From Azospirillum sp051124815 (GTDB lineage: Bacteria > Pseudomonadota > Alphaproteobacteria > Azospirillales > Azospirillaceae): 64,000 nt of DNA. The position numbers and the translations under genes were made by a program. The notes below the pieces were generated by a model. It was not told where the DNA came from, did no database searches, and saw nothing but the letters and a program-made list of their open reading frames with translations. The DNA is taken from positions 248,001 through 312,000 of the forward strand of contig NZ_CP118489.1 in the NCBI RefSeq assembly GCF_051124815.1, given 5' to 3'. This document shows positions 62,143 to 64,000 of this stretch, piece after piece (position 1 is the first letter of the stretch; every line of letters starts with the position of its first letter).

Positions 62143-64000
62143 ATGACGGCGATCTCGACGAAGACTGGCGCGACTCTTGACGACGGCGGCGCGCGCCACC
62201 GCTTCTGGACCCTGCGCCGCGCCATGGTGTCGGTGGTGGGCGTGCTGGTGGCGGCGCTGATCGCCAGCCAGGCCTGGGTGTCGCAACGCTACACCGACTT
62301 CGCGCTCGAAACCTTCAACAGCAGCGCGGCGGCGACCCTGCGGGTGCTGGCCAACGACCGCATCCGCAAGAACTACACGGACTGGCTCCAGAACCACGCC
62401 AACGAATGGAGCCGCGATTCCTTCCTGGTCGACAGCATCAACCAGAAGGACCCGGCCAAGACGATGCTGGCGCTGAAGAACATCAACGCCCGGCCCGTGG
62501 TGGTCGACCGCGAGGTGCGGCTGGTCTCGGTCGCCGTCTATGACGCCGACATGGCGCGCATCGCCACCACCGGCGGGGAGCAGGACAGCGTCGCCACCGT
62601 CGCCCCGCTGTTCGAGGCGCTGAAATCGCGCGACATCGCCGACAAGCGCCGCCCGGCCAGCCTGCTGTGGCGCGACGGCCAGGGCCGGCCGCTGTTCAGC
62701 ATGATCGTCCCCATCGGCGGCTTCCGCGTCCTGGGCTTCCTGGAGGTGGTGACCGATCCGCTGCCCGCCCTGTCCAGCCTGGGCGCCGTTCTCGACGCCG
62801 ACATCCGCTTCACCGACGCCAAGGGCGCCGTGCTGTTCGAGGCCAAGGGCAACGACCCGTCCGACCATGCCAAGCTGTCCACCACCAAGGTGGCGCTCGG
62901 CGGCGACGGCGGGCTGCCCTGGGCGACGGCGGAGATCTCGCGCGACGTCGCCGACTTCGTCGGCGCGACGGAGGAGTTGCGCAACGGCGCGCTGGAAATG
63001 GTCGGCGCCTTCGCGCTGGCCGTCGCCATCGCCGCCGCCCTGCTGCTGCGCGTCGCCGTCTTCGCCAACCTGCGCAAGTTCGCCCGCGCCATGGAGCAGA
63101 TCGCCGCCGGCGACCTGTCCATCGAGATCCCGCGCACCGGCCGCGACGAGCTGGCGGTGATGGCGGCGGCGCTCCGCCACCTGCGCGGCAGCGTGGAGCA
63201 GGTGCTGCTGATGAAGCGGATGGTCGACAGCAGCCCGGTGCCCACCGCCCTCCTTCGCACCGACGGTCAAGTTGGCTTCGTCAACCCCGCCGCCCGCAAC
63301 TTCTGCGAGGCGCACGGCATCGACCCCGCCGGTCCCGACCTGCTGGCCCAGGGGCCGGACTTCACCGCCGCCTGCACCGATCCCACCCGCCCGCCGATCC
63401 CGCGCCGCACCCTGACCGTCGGTGAAACCACGGTGGAGGCCCATGTCGACACCGTCTTCGACGACCAGGGCAACGTGCTGGGCAAGACGCTGTCCTGGAC
63501 AGACGTCAGCGAGCAGATGCGCTCCGCCGCGCTGGCCCGCCAGCTGATGGAGGACGTGCACACCGTCGCGTCCGGCGTCGCCACCCAGTCGGGCCAGCTG
63601 CGCGAGCTGGCCGACGCGCTGCGCCGGGAATCGGCCGGCACCATCGACAGCACGGCCAGCGCCGGCAGCTTCGTCGCCGAGAGCAACCGCAACGCCACCA
63701 CCTGCAACGACAGCGCAGAGGTGCTGATGGACACCATCGGCACCGTCTCCAGCCTCGCCACCGAGGCGGCCGGCGTGGTCGGCTCCACGCTGGACGAGCT
63801 GACCGCCGCCCGCGAGGTGGTCGGCCAGCTGGGCGAGAACACCGAGCAGATCCGCCGCATCGTCGACGTCATCACCGGCATCGCCCACCAGACCAAGCTG
63901 CTGGCCCTGAACGCCACCATCGAGGCGGCGGCGGCCGGTGTCGCCGGCCGCGGTTTCGCCGTGGTGGCGGCGGAGGTGAAGAAGCTGGCGGAGGAGACCG
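62143..64000 (+). CDS. methyl-accepting chemotaxis protein, 3' end outside window
   Basis: At least 619 residues; no stop before the window ends. TM1 (about 27-46, MVSVVGVLVAALIASQAWV), a periplasmic sensor of about 235 residues, TM2 (LEMVGAFALAVAIAAALLLRVAVF). HAMP follows (FARAMEQIAAGDLSIEIPRTGRDELAVMAAAL), then a PAS-like domain (MVDSSPVPTALLRTDGQVGFVNPAARNFC). The signalling helix reaches the conserved tip (LALNATIEAAAAGVAGRGFAVVAAEVKKLAEET). The PAS between HAMP and signalling part is a less common order. Found by direct reading, since the frame has no stop. Confidence 0.93.
   Translation, partial: MTAISTKTGATLDDGGARHRFWTLRRAMVSVVGVLVAALIASQAWVSQRYTDFALETFNSSAAATLRVLANDRIRKNYTDWLQNHANEWSRDSFLVDSINQKDPAKTMLALKNINARPVVVDREVRLVSVAVYDADMARIATTGGEQDSVATVAPLFEALKSRDIADKRRPASLLWRDGQGRPLFSMIVPIGGFRVLGFLEVVTDPLPALSSLGAVLDADIRFTDAKGAVLFEAKGNDPSDHAKLSTTKVALGGDGGLPWATAEISRDVADFVGATEELRNGALEMVGAFALAVAIAAALLLRVAVFANLRKFARAMEQIAAGDLSIEIPRTGRDELAVMAAALRHLRGSVEQVLLMKRMVDSSPVPTALLRTDGQVGFVNPAARNFCEAHGIDPAGPDLLAQGPDFTAACTDPTRPPIPRRTLTVGETTVEAHVDTVFDDQGNVLGKTLSWTDVSEQMRSAALARQLMEDVHTVASGVATQSGQLRELADALRRESAGTIDSTASAGSFVAESNRNATTCNDSAEVLMDTIGTVSSLATEAAGVVGSTLDELTAAREVVGQLGENTEQIRRIVDVITGIAHQTKLLALNATIEAAAAGVAGRGFAVVAAEVKKLAEET

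Noticed and set aside
61636..63888. A 750-codon open frame on the minus strand opposite the chemoreceptor
   Set aside because: The plus strand encodes a clear chemoreceptor with TM, HAMP, PAS and signalling motifs; the antisense frame is His/Gln/Gly-rich shadow sequence produced by high GC.

Overview
The window looks like chromosome or a large replicon from an Azospirillum-like alphaproteobacterium (Rhodospirillales). This rests on roughly 68-70% GC, strong third-position GC bias, dense short operons with ATGA start/stop overlaps, and the gene content: paa phenylacetate genes, eutBC without a microcompartment, hupK/hypB/hypC/hypE, an RpoE-ChrR lipid island, an aap amino-acid transporter and chemoreceptors. 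The genus is inferred, not proven.

Layout. 1-6076: phenylacetate catabolic operon, paaN (partial)-paaG-paaH-paaI-thiolase-paaK. 6080-6742: a MarC protein, followed by a complete 870-bp IS5-type insertion sequence (6861-7730) and a conspicuously AT-richer two-gene envelope-protein cassette (7835-9144). 9569-13453: an NMT1/THI5-type ABC transporter. 13517-17150: ethanolamine permease and ethanolamine ammonia-lyase (eutC, eutB), opposite strand. 17579-23583: small lipoprotein, DUF1194 VWA-like protein, LysE exporter, a probable 6S RNA on the minus strand, a GGDEF-EAL protein, a DMT transporter and a solitary PemK/MazF-like toxin. 23846-28493: NCS2 purine/pyrimidine permease, acyl-carrier-like protein coupled to a GH1 glycosidase, HutD/Ves protein, and a PPC-like protein of unknown role. 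29384-33614: periplasmic rhodanese, YihY, DUF3618 protein, TerC and HupE. 33856-37622: hydrogenase maturation genes hupK-hypB-hypC-hypE behind a perfect Fnr/FixK-type box. 37756-44630: sugar transferase, S41 protease, phosphopantetheinyl transferase, purC, a D-2-hydroxyacid dehydrogenase, a PAP2 phosphatase and a hypothetical gene. 44656-46831: tonB-exbD-exbB with Fur-like operators upstream. 47508-54441: a compact lipid-modification island with its RpoE-type sigma factor and ChrR anti-sigma. 54436-64000: HTH protein, HWE-like histidine kinase, aapJ-Q-M-P amino-acid ABC operon, OmpR-type regulator, and the 5' part of a chemoreceptor running off the window.

Two families of palindromic repeats run through the window. 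Family A is about 139 bp (five copies, 113-201 bp). It is built from two GGGAGAGGG-type hairpins around a conserved spacer. One copy forms the 3' end of the paaH reading frame, one lies in frame inside a DUF1365 gene, and one separates the binding-protein gene from the permease genes of the aap operon. Family B is 83 bp (three copies). One copy sits between hypC and hypE, where hypD would usually be found.

Functional themes are catabolism of aromatic and amine nutrients, nutrient import, iron/TonB energisation, micro-oxic hydrogenase maturation, and an oxidative (singlet-oxygen type) membrane-lipid response. No CRISPR array, tRNA or rRNA gene was recognised.
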